Notes: generated from the letters alone by a model not told the origin. A DNA stretch of 64,000 bases from Trogon surrucura (GCA_020746105.1 CM036624.1:27116084-27180083); one strand, 5' to 3'. Positions 25,601 through 38,984 are shown, counted from the first letter of the stretch. Made by a program: numbers and translations.

Positions 25601-27589
25601 CGGGTAACTTGTCTGAAATAGCTGTTCACATCACCTTGTCCACCTCTTCATTAATTCCCATCAATCTTGAGAAAAAAATTGGGCTAGTAGACAAAAGCTA
25701 CTTTTGATCTAGCCCAGTATCAAGAGAGACAGATCCATCCCCACTTCCCCAGCTAGCTTTACCAGGAAAAAAAAAGGAAGAAAAAAAAAAAAAGAGGACT
25801 GGAAAAGAACAGGGGACCATTGGCAGGGCCAAATGCAGGTTGACATGCTGTGCAGCACAATCCAGTCCTCAGAGGCCGTTTCTCTTTGTGATCTGCAAAC
25901 TGTTCCTATGCAACCTTAGCAGCTGGGCTACCTCACGATTTAACACGAAGGCAAACACATGCAGGGCACACCGCACTGCAGAACCAGGGGAGAGTTCCAA
26001 AGTCTGACAACATAGCCCTGATTTTTATATACAAAGGAGTCACTGGTGTAATAGGGTACCACATATTTAACTGCTATTAATATTTCTACATGTTTTATAA
26101 AGTGGTGATATAATCCAGCATGATGTCTGAGTCCCTTCTGAGTTTCGTCAGAAAAGACAACCTCAAGTGCTGATGTGTATTCTTAATGTTGTTTCTCTGA
26201 CAACCCTTACAAAGCTCTTATGACTATTAGAAATTCTACACAGAAGTCTTGCATAGATTTAAGCTCCTTTAATGTACTTGGAAAGAAAACACAACATGCG
26301 CATCTTTTATTCCTCCAGAAAATGAATCCATAAGTTGTTGCTGACTTTAACTGACCTTCACGCAAGTGTTTCATGATCAGTATGGAATGTGGGATGTCTA
26401 AGTCTGTAAAATGTTTTGTTTGAAAATATAGTCCAATAACATTGATTTATGGTGATGTCTGCTCTCTAGACCCTTATGGATACTGCGTTTAGAATGAATG
26501 AAATAGTGACAGTACATCACTCTGTGTGAGCTGAGCAGTCTTGAGGCATGAATCACACTTACGCATGTCTAAGTGGAGTCATTTTGGAGACATTAAAGTT
26601 CAGAAATGCAGTTTACATTTCAAAATTTCCTTGTAAACAAATTGTTTATTACTGGCTTCAACGTTTGTATCTTCTGCTTTTCTATTCAATGTAAAAAAGT
26701 AGACAATAGTTTAAGAGAAGTTTCATGGTGAACAAATAGATTTTAAAATGCCATTGAAAATTAAGAGTTTTATTCTTTGCAGTTTCACACGTTATTATTA
26801 AGACTGGCTAACTGCAATATCTTGATATGCACTGTAAAAATATATGAAAGATACTAATGCTGAAAACTGACAAATCTGAAAGTTAAAATCAAGACTTACG
26901 GCAGGTCATTGTTTATTTCTTTGTGGATGTATATCTCTGATAATTGTCTAGATTTTAAAAGAGAAATCATAAGATATATTGCTGTAAATTCCCCTGGCTT
27001 TCACAGCAGGCATGAACAGGGTGAAATCCTAATAACTGATGAATAGCTCTTCACTATATGTCCCAAGAGGAGAAGCAGAAAAAACCCCACTAGTGTTACA
27101 CTGCTGTCTGAAGGCCATTTAAAAGCAGCTTTTTAGCTGAACTGAGCAATAGAAAAGCTTGCAGTTAAACTGTTTTGCTAGCAGGTGTTCCCACTGCAGT
27201 GGTAAACTCCTAAGTGGTTTAACCTATAATGTAGACATAACAAAATGTGGTGATACAAAAGGACCAGTTTTTCAGGAATTACTCATTAGATTGACACTTT
27301 ACAAATACACTGCTGTACCTATAATAGTAGTGTTTTATTTGTAGAAGGTGTGCCAGGATGAGATTCAAAATGTGATACGCAAACACACTGTAACCAAGTC
27401 CAATCCTGAAAAATTTTGGCAATATGGTTAATCTTGTGGAGAGTCCACATAATGAAGTCAATCAAAAAGTATAAAGGTCAAGGATTTCTGTTCAATTTTT
27501 CAATATTTTAATTCTACCAATATATACAAAACCTATCTAATTTGCAGAATCTATTGGCATCTGTTCATAAATTGCCCTGGTTGATGATG
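16658..27589. other. Long unassigned non-coding stretch
   Basis: Across about 10.9 kb I recognise no transposon and no gene. Visible structure is limited to near-palindromes at 16914-16959, T/A switch tracts at about 18466-18482 and 24487-24502, a short TG-rich run near 19231-19256, and A-rich tracts at 25093-25106 and 25769-25795. GC-richer patches at about 19250-19500, 19740-19900 and 22320-22500 hold open frames of up to about 109 codons that match nothing I know. The segment around 21740-21901 has an exon-like look and is discussed as a finding. Confidence 0.45.
16914..16959. repeat. Two adjacent near-palindromes
   Basis: The bases at 16914-16931 form an 18-bp near-palindrome centred on caattg. 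Directly after it, atcacaaa at 16932-16939 pairs with ttttgtgat at 16951-16959 around an 11-base loop. Both are AT-rich and short, so chance or a remnant of a decayed inverted repeat are both possible. Confidence 0.4.
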
Positions 27590-29157
27590 ACTGGATTAGA
27601 GATCAGTCAGGCAACCTAAACATCCATAAATCCATGGGCCCTGATGGGATGCACCCGCAGGTGCTGAGGGAGCTGGCGGGAGTCATTGCCAGGCCACTCT
27701 CCATCATCTTTGGTAAGTCATGGCGGACAGATGAGATGCCTGAAGACTGGAGGAAAGTGAATGTCACTCCAGTCTTCAGAAAGGGCAAGAAGGAGGACTC
27801 AGTTAACTACAGACCAGTCAACCTCACCTCCATCCCTGGAAAACTGATGGAACAACTTATCCTTGGTGCCATCTCTAGGCATATCAAGGATAAGAGGGTC
27901 ATTAAGAGCAGTCAACATGGTTTTACCACGGGGAAATCATGTTTGACCAATCTGATAACCTTTTATGAGGACATAACCAGGTGGATAGATGATGGCAGTG
28001 CAGTGGATGTCATTTATCTGGATTTCAGTAAAGCATTCAAAAAAATCACCCACAGTATCCTCGTAGCTAAACTGAGGAAGTGTGCTCTGAATGATCAAGT
28101 AGTGAGGTGGATTGTGAACTGGTTGAAGGAAAGAAGTCAGAGAGTTGTGTTCAATGGGACAGAGTCTAGGTGAAGGCCTGTATCCAGCGTTCCCTCAGGG
28201 GTCGGTACTGGGACCAGTTCTGTTCACTATATTCATCAGTGACCTGAATGAGGAAACAGAGAGCACTGTCAGCAACTTTACTGATGACACAAAACAGGGA
28301 GGAGTGGCTGACACACCAGAAGGCTGTGCTACCATTCAGAGAGACCCAAGCAGGCTGGATAGTTGGACTGGAAGAAATTTTCTGAAATACAATAAGGGCA
28401 AGTGTAGAGTCTTGCGTCTGGGAAAGAACAACCCCATGTACCAGGATAGGTTGGGGACTGACTTGTTGGAAAGCAGTGTAGGGGAAAGGGACCTGGGGGT
28501 CCTGGTGGACAGAAGCATGACCATGAGCCAGCAATGTGTTCTCATGGCCAAGAAGGCATATCAAAAGGTGTATCAGAAGAGGAGTAGCTAGTAGGTCAAG
28601 AGAGGTCCTCCTCCCCCTCTACTCTGTGCTGGTGAGGCCACATCTGGAATATTGTGTCCAGTTCTGGGCCCCTCAGCTCAAGAGAGACAGGGAACTGCTT
28701 GAGAGAGCTAAGCGCAGAGCCCCAGAGATGGTGAAGAGAGTGGAACATCTCCCTTATGAGGAAAGGCTGAAGGAGCTGGGTCTCTTTAGCTTGGAGAAGA
28801 GGAGGCTGAGGGGTGACCTCATTAATGTTTATAAATATGTAAAGGGTGAGTTTCAGGAGGACAGAGTCAGGCTCTTCTCAGTGATGTTCAGTGAGAACAC
28901 AAGAGGCAATGGGTGCAAGTTGGAGCATAGGAGGTTCCACAAAAACCTTAAGAAAACCTTTTTCATTGTGAGGATGATGGAGCACTGGCACAGGCTGCCC
29001 AAAGATGTTGTGGAGTCTCCTTCTCTGCAGACTTTCAAAACCTCCCTGGACATGTTCCTGTGTGACCTACTCTGGGTGATCCTGCTCTGGCAGTAGAGTT
29101 GGACTAGATGATCTTTCAAGGACCCTTCCAACCCCTGACATTCTGTGATTCTGTGAT
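27590..29157 (+). mobile_element. CR1 LINE, 5'-truncated, 1.57 kb
   Basis: This copy holds the reverse-transcriptase part of ORF2, the C-terminal region and the 3' untranslated end. It finishes with two ATTCTGTG units (29140-29147 and 29148-29155) plus a partial third, the usual CR1 terminus in place of a poly(A) tail. The 5' end is truncated within ORF2, before the reverse-transcriptase core. The exact 5' junction is uncertain by a few tens of bases. It lies on the same strand as the copy at 43.0 kb and resembles it closely over the shared part, so both probably belong to the same subfamily. Confidence 0.95.
27601..29096 (+). pseudogene. CR1 ORF2 reverse transcriptase, broken into three frames
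   Basis: This is the reverse transcriptase of a CR1 element, which in live copies primes on nicked DNA and copies its own RNA. The first frame (27601-28173) carries the HKSMGPDGMHPQVLRELA block, the RKGKKE and NYRPVNLTSIPGK blocks, and the catalytic aspartate in VIYLDFSKAF. A TGA at 28171-28173 sits where related copies have tryptophan, and a small frameshift follows. The second frame (to 28591) has [11 protein letters not shown] and the catalytic FTDD box at 28277-28288; the family norm is FADD, and both aspartates remain. Another frameshift near 28555-28570 leads to the third frame (to 29096), which holds the [15 protein letters not shown] and [15 protein letters not shown] blocks. The stop plus two shifts make it non-functional, and the endonuclease is absent. 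Confidence 0.92.
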
Positions 29158-32100
29158 TCCCAAGACCATCTTGTGTTCTGCCCTGTCTAAGAAGACAAGT
29201 ATACAGTGTGAATAATCATTTGCTAGAGTTTAGCTCAAATTTCTGTGCTTTTCTCTGTAGTCTGTGGTCTATTTTCAACACAGTCTATAAAAACTACCAG
29301 CAGGCAGATACTACAGAGCAGACATGAATGCCTTGCCTATCAGAGCAAATTATAGTTCCCCACTGCAACATCACTTCAGTTTCATTCTTTGAAATATATT
29401 ATAGGTGACTCTGGATTGATGTTGGATGGAATTTCATTATATGATAAAATAAGGATTCTAAAGATATTATATGTCATTTAGTATGAAATTCTTACTCAAT
29501 CTTCAGAAGAGCTACTTTTCTTCAGACTCCAGGCTATGGTGCCAGTAGAATTTTTGATGGACTACTCAATGAAAATTTTAGTTGTCTCATATCATATGAG
29601 AACAGTACAGTGTGAGAAATACAAGACCAGTAACCAATACAAGAAACTTAGCTTCTTCCTTTACTGTTCATGAAATTACTGTTCCACTTTTAGTAATTTC
29701 ATGACACAGAGGACATTCTTTTCATCCAAACATGATCCTGAGTTTCGTCCTCCTCACATGGAATCTCTTAATGCTTTGCTTAGGAACATTAAGCGAGTAC
29801 GTAGAACACACTCTCCTGTTTTCTATATGTTTATCTTTGAACCTATCACAGGTCGTATATTTAATGCCAAAGTTGATATTCCTTGTAAAAAATCCCAAGA
29901 GGCTCAGTAAACCCAGCCTGAAGGAAAACAATTGTAGATATAAATGGCAATGTGTAAGTTGTAAAATTTTATGCAGTAATTTGAATACGCTCTGTTTAAA
30001 GTCACTTTAAATGTACAACAGCAAGGCTTTCTGCAAGAGGATCTAGAAAGTTGCATGATGAAAAGTGGAAAGACAGGAGAAGAGAACACAAACTTGAAAC
30101 ATAAACGTCCTTATCTGAATTTATGTCTCAGCTCCCAATTACTTAAAAATTTTTGGGCTTAGTATGAAAGAACAAGATAAAGAATGTTGCTATTTTGAAG
30201 TCTTGTTCTTAAAATTTTCTGCTTGGTTAAGTCATCAGTGAAAAAAATAAGTAAACAAAGTTCAGCCTGATGTCTGCTGGCTCATGGCAATGAAAATGTG
30301 TTTGTTATTCCCTAGTAAGACAGTAGTATCATGTTTCACAATCAGACTCTCATTCCAAGGTCTAAATATTGTTTGTCTATTGACAAAAAAAAAATAAGAA
30401 TTAACTGGTAAGCTACTGTTTCTGGGCTCTGGTCTAGTGGACTCTCTTTAGGGCTTTCTATTGGGACTGACTGTAGTTGTAATTACAGCAGGGGTGATCT
30501 TGAAATAATGGGTCTATCAAAAGGTTGAAACTGTCGAAGGAAGATCTCACACATACAGAAGAAGAGAAAGAGGATCAATAAACAACACACACAGGCCACG
30601 AAGTAGTTGTCATTTTAAAAGATGTTAATGAATTTCCACTAGAAAGAGAAAATATGGAAATTTTAGCCATTGAAAATCAGGACAAGAAAGAGGTGACATT
30701 TTAAATGGAAGATGGATGTTAAAACTGCTAGAAAGGAAAAGAACAATAGCTAAGCAAACTTGAAAGTTAATAAGTTTTTTAAAAGCATTGAAACTAAGCA
30801 ACTTCCCATATGATTCAGAGAATTTGTCAGACCATCAGGAACTGAAGGAACAGCAGAGAAAACAGAGTGGTTTTCTTTGCATCCTGTTTTAAACATAGAA
30901 TATGGTGTAAAGATCCCACTCAGACATAGATCAGGTTTGCTTGGCGTGGTCTTGCAGTCTGCGTAAAGACAAAGGATGGTTTTGGCAACCTTTGGCTTCA
31001 GGGCTGAGGCACTCTATCCTAAAGGGTAAGTGGTATCAGTGTTGCTCTTAGTTGTGTCACAGCCACCTGCTCTGCGTATTCCCACCTGCCTCCCCAGTGA
31101 TGCAGTCACAGGACAGTGATGCTGGGAATCCCCAAAGCCCACCCACTGATCAGAGAGAAAGCACTGCCTGCTTGAAGAAAAAAAAAAGTACGTAGAACTA
31201 GAATAGACTCTTTTTTTATTATTATTATTTTAATCAACACTGGTGAAATTATGTCAACCAAATACTGCTTATTTCAATACCAAAAATGTCTCCAGGTCTA
31301 TATCCAAAGAATGACATAATTTTATTGCACTGAAAGGTGTTGGGAGCAGCCAAATGGATGGTGAGTAAACCTACCCAATTACAGACGAAGCTACATGGTA
31401 GTTTCAAAACATTGAACCACTCTGTGCAGCCGTGCACTGTGACTCAATAATTACCCTCTTTTATACTCTAATCAAGGCAAATCCAGCCATCTCAGCTTGT
31501 TTTATCCAAACACTTAAAGATTTCCTTCCAGTTATAACCTTCTTGCACAATAATTTAACAAAATTATTTCTCACAACTATCCCAGTCATCAGTTATTTCT
31601 GTGCATTAATAACCTGAATAGAGTTTTCTGTTAACATAGTAAGAGCCATAACCTAGCTTAATAAACCCTTTTGGGGGAGTTGCTTAGCTCAGAACATGGT
31701 TATTACTTCACCTATTTTTCCTCTGAGTAAACCTATATATCTATCTCATTAACAGCACCATTTAGAGTTTGTTCACATCAACACATGAAAAAAGTCAGTT
31801 TCATTAATGTCAGAGGAATGTAACAGACAGGAAATGGCATTATAATTACATAAAAACCAAGCTTTTGCCTGTATGGAGTGAGTTGCATGACAGAATATTC
31901 TCTTTATCCGATGGATACCATCAGCTCTGTAGGGCAACACAGGCTGAAAAATTTGCTGAAGGTTATTGCAGCAAGGACATCGCAAAAACAAGCAGAATTC
32001 CTTGGTATCGTAACTCACATTTCTTTGCTTCACCCATTAGGCACTGTTTCTCAATTTAATTTTCTAGTCTCTCTAATACGGTCTGAAGTAATCATAAATT

Positions 32101-35100
32101 AGTGGATAAAACAGAACAATGAGGACCTGGTTATTTCTTATCTAGTAATTATGATTTTACTCCATGAACTAGTATATTAATCAGTTTCCTTTCCCCCAGC
32201 TACTTTTTTCTTTCATGATTGTGCTTGTGCTGGAAAATGGTTTGATTCCCAAATTACTTCAGTTTCCCTCCCTTGGGAAGACAGCTATTTATAGGCACTG
32301 AGTCTAGCACCAGAGATTTGAATGACTACCTCCACAAAGAGGCTGAGGTCATCACCAGATCCCAGCAGAGAGACAGAGAACAGAGTAGACTATTCCATCT
32401 CAAATGCAAGTCCACCTAAATCTGCAGTGTAACTATGAACTCTTTTTTAGCAGCTACCTACCGTAATTTTATGACAATTGATATTCATTTGAAATTAAGA
32501 ATCAAACGAACTACTATTTTAACATCATGAAAATGATAATTCAGTAATCTGAAGTACATATGATAATCTGAAATATTTTATGTATGTATGAATATAATAG
32601 GAAATATGTATGATGTACATACACATACGTACATGTTATGTTTTTTAATTAATATATAGACATCCATGGTAGACATTCCTGGGAGAAGTGATATAGTGAC
32701 AATATCATGGTTTCATTAGCATGTGTTCAGGAAATTACTTTTTCAAAGGAGAAGAAGGAAAAGTACAAAATACAGAAAGTATGTTCCTTCCCAATGAAAG
32801 AAAATTTAAAAATCAGGATTTAACCCAAGCTTAGAATTTTGAACAAATATGTAATTGAAATGTGTTCCTGCTCTCTGATTTCATCAAGTGTCAGGATTTC
32901 TGTATTTCTTGGACAGCCAAAGTATTTGACCAGATCTAGCTGCAATATTCCATGGGATTTACAGGCAAAACCAGAACTGAGTTTTATAAATAAGAAACTT
33001 TTTCAAAGGTGGCTGGATGTTCTATGAAAGTACTTAGTTTGTCTCCAAAATATTTAGGAACTAAAATATTAACTCTTATCAGCCTTCAGATCTCCAGACT
33101 TTAATCCGACTACATTTGTAATTCTAATGTCAGTGAAGCTGGGTTTCTTTTGAGATCCATCTATTTGCGAGACAGATCTTCTACAGACTTCCTAGATGCT
33201 TACATTGATGACACAACACTTTTGAGAAGAATGGTGCAACTCCTGCCTCATTTACTCAGGAAATATATTTTCCATTGTTGTGCCAGAAAAAAAGGTTTCA
33301 GATAAGTAGCGTTTTATATAATTAAGTCTTTATTATGGATGATAATTAAGAACAGTCTTTTACACATATATCACCAATGTGGAGAATAGGAGCAGTGACG
33401 AGTGTGTCAAAACCAGGCATGTTTGTATTAAAAGAGGTGGGAAAGGCTTAAGAGACGGATGGGTGGTAACGTCAGGAAAAAAGATCTGTGAGGAGTGAAA
33501 GAAAAGAGACAGACCTAATGCACAGAGCAAAGCAGCAGGCTGGGGTGAAAAAGTGAAAGGGAGGCTTGAGGTAAAAGGTGATAGAGGATCAGAAAGTGTA
33601 GTCTGGAAATTTATATAAAGGAAGCACAAAACTACTAATTCTGAAACAACAAAAAAAAATTTACTCTCATCCCCTAAATGGTTCCAAAGGAAAGGGGACA
33701 CTGTAGAAAGGAAGGAGCAAGAGACTCATCTAGGGGAGCGGGCATCATATCACAGAGACATATTTTAATACTTGGTGCTGGATTTTTGCTGCTTGCAAAA
33801 TTGCCTTTTCAGATAACACATGAATGCAATTTATAGTATTTCATTCTTTAATACAAACCATGCTTTCTGCTTTTATCAGTTCCATCCTGCATTTGCTGAG
33901 ATATTCAGCTCATTTCGCTCTCAACACATTCATTGCAGAGGCTTTTTGGACAGGAAGAGTGGAGAGGGAAATGCATGCAACATTAGCAGCTAGGATCATT
34001 CTGAAAATTGTAGCACACCTTTCCAAACAACTTCTCCTTTTGCTGTTGCTTTCTGAAACAGAGCTAACTGCAGTGGTCTCATTGGATGGAGCACACCCTG
34101 CAGTTTGCTCTCAGAATGAGGCAGCATTGGCAATAACCCAGTAAAATCAAGACTTTGACATAATCTTCCATACTCATATAAAATAAGCTTTAACAAACCA
34201 GTGAAGTCAAGTCTTTCTTCTCAACAGAAGGTTTAAGTTGTAGCCAAAAGAAGGTCAGTATTGCCCACACTTCTTTTTTTCTCTTACACCAAGATATTCA
34301 AAGGCAATTTCCACTCTTAAACTTCAACAGAAAATATTGATCTGCTGTAGAATTACATTTACACACATGGGTCCACACATACACCTTTTTGTAGCAATCA
34401 TAATTAGCATCTTTTCTGGCTGTTACCTATTTACTGCTCCCTGGTGTTACAGGAAATTCTCTCTCTGGTATAAAGGAAGACTTAGGAGAATTAAATCTTC
34501 AGCTGTGTTAATCCAGGTACTTTGAAGTTGATATGGAATTCCCCAAGAAGCAAATGTTTATCTAGAAGTTTAGTGTTTTTAATCACGTACCATACTGAGC
34601 ATAATGATGATTCTTTCAAAACTTTCCATGAAATAATTTTTTGTTCTCTTTACTCTGATTTGAAGGCTGAGCTTCAATACAAAACAAATTAAAGGAAAAA
34701 AAAACACATTAAAAAAGCTTGCCAAACATTTCAGTTTGAAAGTGTCAAAACAAAATTTTCTGACCTTAACAGAACATCTTTTTCTTCCTGAAATAAAATT
34801 GTTGAATTTGTCAGGTTTCTGCAAAACATTTTGCTTGGATGCATTGGCATTTTATAATCTCCGATAAAATGTTCTGTCAAAATATTCCCAGTTGGTCCTA
34901 TAATAAGGCAGTAGAGATTTATACCAGTTAAAGACAGGTCTTTTTTGTTCAGATACAGCCATTATAAGGAGAAACAAGTACATATACAACCACAGTTTTC
35001 CATGTAGACCCTTGTTTTTGTTACTCTTTCCTATAGTTTCCTCCTGTATTAAAAATGGAAAATCAGAATGGAAAAGTTCTTATATTTGCAAGTAATCAAT

Positions 35101-38100
35101 TTAAATTGCTTTGTAAAAACACAGGGAAAAAAACCCAAAAACCTAAACTGCATTAGAAGAAGTACATTCAGCTGTTCAGGGCCGTTCTGGAGCTGGTCTT
35201 TATTTTTTTAATTTTCCACAAAACAGTGTGCATTATGAAATCAGTCACTATAAATAATAGGAATGTGCTGCAAAATGAGTGCTCGCAGTGCTAGTATTAT
35301 TGTTATGAGCACAACAGTCTACAAATTCAGTCAGGTTCGTATGAAGATCCAATGAACAAACATTGTTAAAATGAGCAATTCTTCTTTCCTGGATAAAAAA
35401 ACTTCCATCGGTCTATTAAAATCCCACATTGTGGTAGTATTTACAAATTACGGTATGTCACTTATATGAAAACAAATCCCCTCATGACGGTTTCATCATG
35501 CTACCCTTGTCATCCCTTCTCTCGTCCTCTGCTGAAACCATTATGCTGAAGTCTCATCTGATTCTGACGTCAGAAGACTCCAGCAGAGACTGGCATTTTT
35601 CCTCAGTAATCCATAAAGATTTTACTTTTGCTTCATGGATTTTTAAATTGTGCAGTGAAATTGATGAGCAGAGCACAAAGTCATGCTACCGTAAGAGAGA
35701 AAATTGCCAAAGGATGAAAGAAGACAGTAGGGAAATGAGTAAACAGAGCTGGGGTAAGGAATTAAAGCTTCTTTCCATAAATCACCTATTTTTCTTTCTT
35801 TGTTTTTTTTTTTTCCTTTTCCTCTAAATGTTTCCGTGTAATGTTTTTAGTGGCCAATTTAGGCTTCAGCTTGCGTTGGGTTTAATGAAAGAGAGAAGGC
35901 GGAAAAGGTTGGCATTTCTGAGGCAGTGCAGCACGATGAGGAGCAGCTGCACAGTCCGTGATCCTTAGCTCTGCAGCATCTCGCCCTGGCCAAATCATGG
36001 GAGGGCCAAGACATTTCTGCTGTCCAGACTCATCCTCGGTGCACCGTGAGCCACTAATACAAGATACTCAGCACTGATTTTGTAACATGCAGAATCTGAA
36101 AAAATAAAAGTAATTAAAACCAGCATGTTTATGCAGGTTTTACCCATGAGGAATGAAGTTAGCAAGTGCATATAGTGAGAGTCTGCTAAATGAACTTGTC
36201 TGAAAATTCATAAATGGGCTTAGTCATTTCTCTTTGAGATTGGCAGGGGTTGTTTAGGGTTCCCAACTCAATTAATAATATGCTATTTTGACTGTTTAGT
36301 TTTATGATATGCTGTTCCCTATTTTCAGTATATATCATCTTACATCACAGTCATTAAACCTGATTTGCCAAAAATGCAACCTTGCTGGCTACTTCCCAGC
36401 TGGTGCCTTTAAGCCCCTTTAGTAGGACAGACTAGTGAGATGTTGATGAAGTCCAGATCAAAACTTCCACAGCCTTGGCTAGAACATATCTGGAGATGCC
36501 AGTTCAACTCAAAGTGACCGGACTGCAACTTCTTTTTTTTTTTTTCCTGCTTGGCAGAGTGATTCACAACTTTCATTTCTTCCAGTAAGTTTTTTCTCAG
36601 TGAAACCCAAAGGAGTTAAAAAAAATAGATCTGGAAAGAGTTGGGGGCAGGAGTGGGGGGTGGGTGGGCACAACAATGCTACGGTGAGGGGAGGAAAAGC
36701 AATGAAAAGCAAGCAACGAGGTCCTGAGATTTAGGTTTGCAGGAGGCATAAGTTACATACATATTATCTGTTCATGCTAAAACACAAACCTATTTTTGCT
36801 AGGAAGCTGTCTGAACTCTGAGTAAATATATACATTCCTATTACAATATAGGAGGATTTTACATGAATAGGAGAGCTTTCTATCAATTGTAAAGTCTTTG
36901 GAGTTACATAATGAGCTTTCAAGGTTTGTAGTAAAATGAATTTAGAAAGATTGTCTCTACCAGCATCAGCCAGCCTGAAGTAGATGTCAGCATGACAATT
37001 GATCTAGGTTTTTACCTCCCTTAAGACAGCTAAATACAATCCTAACCAGTGATTCTTTTTATTTTTCTTCTTTCACCTCATCTAATTATTTTAAAAACTC
37101 TGTGCTTTCAATACAGTATTGTTCCAAATCTGAATGAAGTTTTCAAAATGACTAATTTCTTTTTTTTTTCTTTAAGCAGAATTGTGATATGCATTTAATT
37201 TCATAAACTTAGATGACATGGGAACAAAAGAATAGCTTAAAATTACTTCAAGCTTTTCTATCACTGAGTGTGTATGCTGAATATAACATGTAATTTTCAA
37301 ATTTAATCTCTTGAACTCATATGTTTTATAATACTGAGTTTACTCATTGAAAATTAGATACTGTCTGGGAGAAAAAAAAATCTCCACCCAGAACTTTAGA
37401 AAATCATAAACTGGAAAATTTCCCCACTTCTTAGTGAAACCAATTCTTAGAATTAAGTCTTCTAAACATTTGAGGAATATTTTAGAGGTATAAACCCGAT
37501 AGAGTGACAAGCTCATTCAGCTATGAAGCCGGTTCTGTCCGTATACTCTTTTGCCTAGAAATCCACACAGACTTGGCTCTGAGATTGGAGAAGTGAATCA
37601 GTGATGGGCAAAGTCAAGTAAGAGGTTGTTTTTCTAGTCCAGTGGATACCAGCTCATTCCTTTATCGCCTGTTGCCTATGTATTCTTCGGAGATCATCTC
37701 TTTTTCACCTTTTACAAAGATTTTGCTTCAAACATAGAGCAAAGCAGCCACTCCAGATTTTTTTTTTCTCCTTTTAAAAGGAAGTTCGTTGTCCTTTTTT
37801 TATTTTTTTCTCCCTCTTAATTCAAAAATTCTACAGAATTAATTGTAGGTAATTACTTTGAATGTTCTTGTGTAGCCAATCCTCACTAAAATCCATGGAC
37901 AGCGGATAACTTAATAGTAAGCATCAGTTTAGTAACTGTTAATAAATATGACTTGAATAACTGTTAATGTTAAATATCAGTTTAATAACATTATTTCTAG
38001 GGAATCAACTGTGGACTAACATCCAAGTTTCTATCTACTGATACCTTATTTGCTACCTGTTAAATGAAAGTGTTAGCATGTCCCACATGGATACAGTATT

Positions 38101-38252
38101 AGACAAAAAAAAAATCCCTCATCTGAAAGGAAGAAAAACCCCAAATGCAAGAGAAATTAGTATTTGTCTGGAATATGCTTTAGTATCTAAACTTCTTGTT
38201 TTTACATTATGCATGCATTTTAAATATTACATTATGGTATTCACCTGAAACA
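29158..38252. other. Long unassigned AT-rich non-coding stretch
   Basis: About 9.1 kb contain no gene or transposon that I can support. I noticed T- and A-runs (31210, 35807, 36533-36545), a TGTA-rich inverted patch at about 32580-32637 and a purine-rich stretch at about 33420-33600. A slightly GC-richer patch at about 35860-36060 has no protein-like frame. All open frames here are short and look like chance. Confidence 0.5.
32580..32637. repeat. TGTA/TACA-rich imperfect inverted repeat
   Basis: Alternating tgtatg and catac units around 32581-32635 can fold back on each other, with a tgtaca core near 32614. It probably derives from a degenerate tetranucleotide microsatellite. Confidence 0.4.
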
Positions 38253-38257
38253 CCTAG
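38253..38257. repeat. Target-site duplication, left copy (cctag)
   Basis: The pentamer cctag directly precedes the TGTCCTG start of the LTR and recurs at 38980-38984. Five base pairs is the usual duplication length for ERVL-type elements. Confidence 0.75.
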
Positions 38258-38385
38258 TGTCCTGATTTGGGAGCACCAGGATACACATTTTTCTGGGGCT
38301 CCTGAGACTGGTGGCAATCACAGTGGAGGAGGATGGGCAGCTATGCCTATAGGGAGGAGAGGATGGGTCAGGTGACCCAGATGGA

Positions 38386-38425
38386 CCAATCATAGTGTTC
38401 CTTCCCATGGTGCTCAACATATAAG
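38386..38425 (+). promoter_or_regulatory. LTR CCAAT and TATA boxes
   Basis: CCAAT at 38386-38390 and ATATAAG at 38419-38425 have the spacing of a retroviral U3 promoter. Initiation would be expected about 25-30 bases after the TATA box, near 38450. Whether it is active in the host cannot be told from sequence. Confidence 0.5.
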
Positions 38426-38757
38426 GGCCCCTAAGAAGAGCTTTAGGCTTCCTCTTCCTGCTGTGCTGGAGGGAGTGCTGATGGCTGTTTGTTGTCTCTC
38501 CCTGTGCTGCTGGTGTTCTTGCCTCCTGTTTTCCCACTGCTGAGGAGCACTGTTCAACAGGACAGGTTGTCTTCTCATGTGTGCTCTTCCCCTGCCCACC
38601 GAGTGGGAGATCCTTTTCTGTTTTTTTGGATAATGATCAGGACACTGGGCTTGGGTGCTCCTGTCTGTTGCTGAGATCTTGTTGACATCAGGAAGGCATG
38701 GGTCCTGTATTAATATATTCTTTTGTGTCTTTGAGCATATTTGCATGCTTGTGAGTG

Positions 38758-38776
38758 TATATATATATATATATAT
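38758..38776. repeat. TA dinucleotide microsatellite
   Basis: About nine TA units run uninterrupted inside the downstream half of the ERVL-type LTR. They probably expanded after insertion, so the LTR length may vary between individuals. Confidence 0.85.
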
Positions 38777-38979
38777 GGTTTGATATCTTCATTGTTAGTA
38801 TTCTCTGTTTTGTTTTTTTTTTTTTTCACTAAACTGGTTCAAGTCTTGGTGTTTGTTTTTTTTTTTTAACCTCACAATTCTGTCTCCCAGTTTCCTGTTA
38901 TTCTCTCCTTGGAGTGTGTGGAGGATCATGGAAAGTGTCTGTCAAAGTTCAGTGGTCAGCTCAGCCTTCAGTTTTGAGA

Positions 38980-38984
38980 CCTAG
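38980..38984. repeat. Target-site duplication, right copy (cctag)
   Basis: The exact match to 38253-38257 lies immediately after the GAGA terminus. It is the main evidence for the right edge of the solo LTR. Confidence 0.75.

Larger units (their letters stand above)
38258..38979 (+). mobile_element. Solo LTR of avian ERVL type, 722 bp
   Basis: The element starts TGTCCTGATTTGGG, a start common to avian ERVL-type LTRs, and ends TTTTGAGA. The expected terminus would be GACA, so one base near the end (C to G) appears changed. Matching cctag pentamers abut both ends. A CCAAT box (38386-38390) and an ATATAAG box (38419-38425) stand about 30 bases apart in the plus orientation, as in a U3 promoter, which sets the strand. 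The part downstream of the TATA box is long and holds a TA microsatellite (38758-38776) and two T runs. I found no clear AATAAA. There are very few CpGs, which fits an older, decayed insertion. No internal retroviral sequence or primer-binding site adjoins it. Confidence 0.78.

Noticed and set aside
28166..28564. 132-codon minus-strand frame
   Set aside because: It is antisense to the CR1 reverse-transcriptase frame; the similar antisense frame at 43149-43556 has the same cause.
38241..38746. Frames of 98 and 110 codons on the minus strand
   Set aside because: They lie antisense within the ERVL-type solo LTR and resemble no protein.
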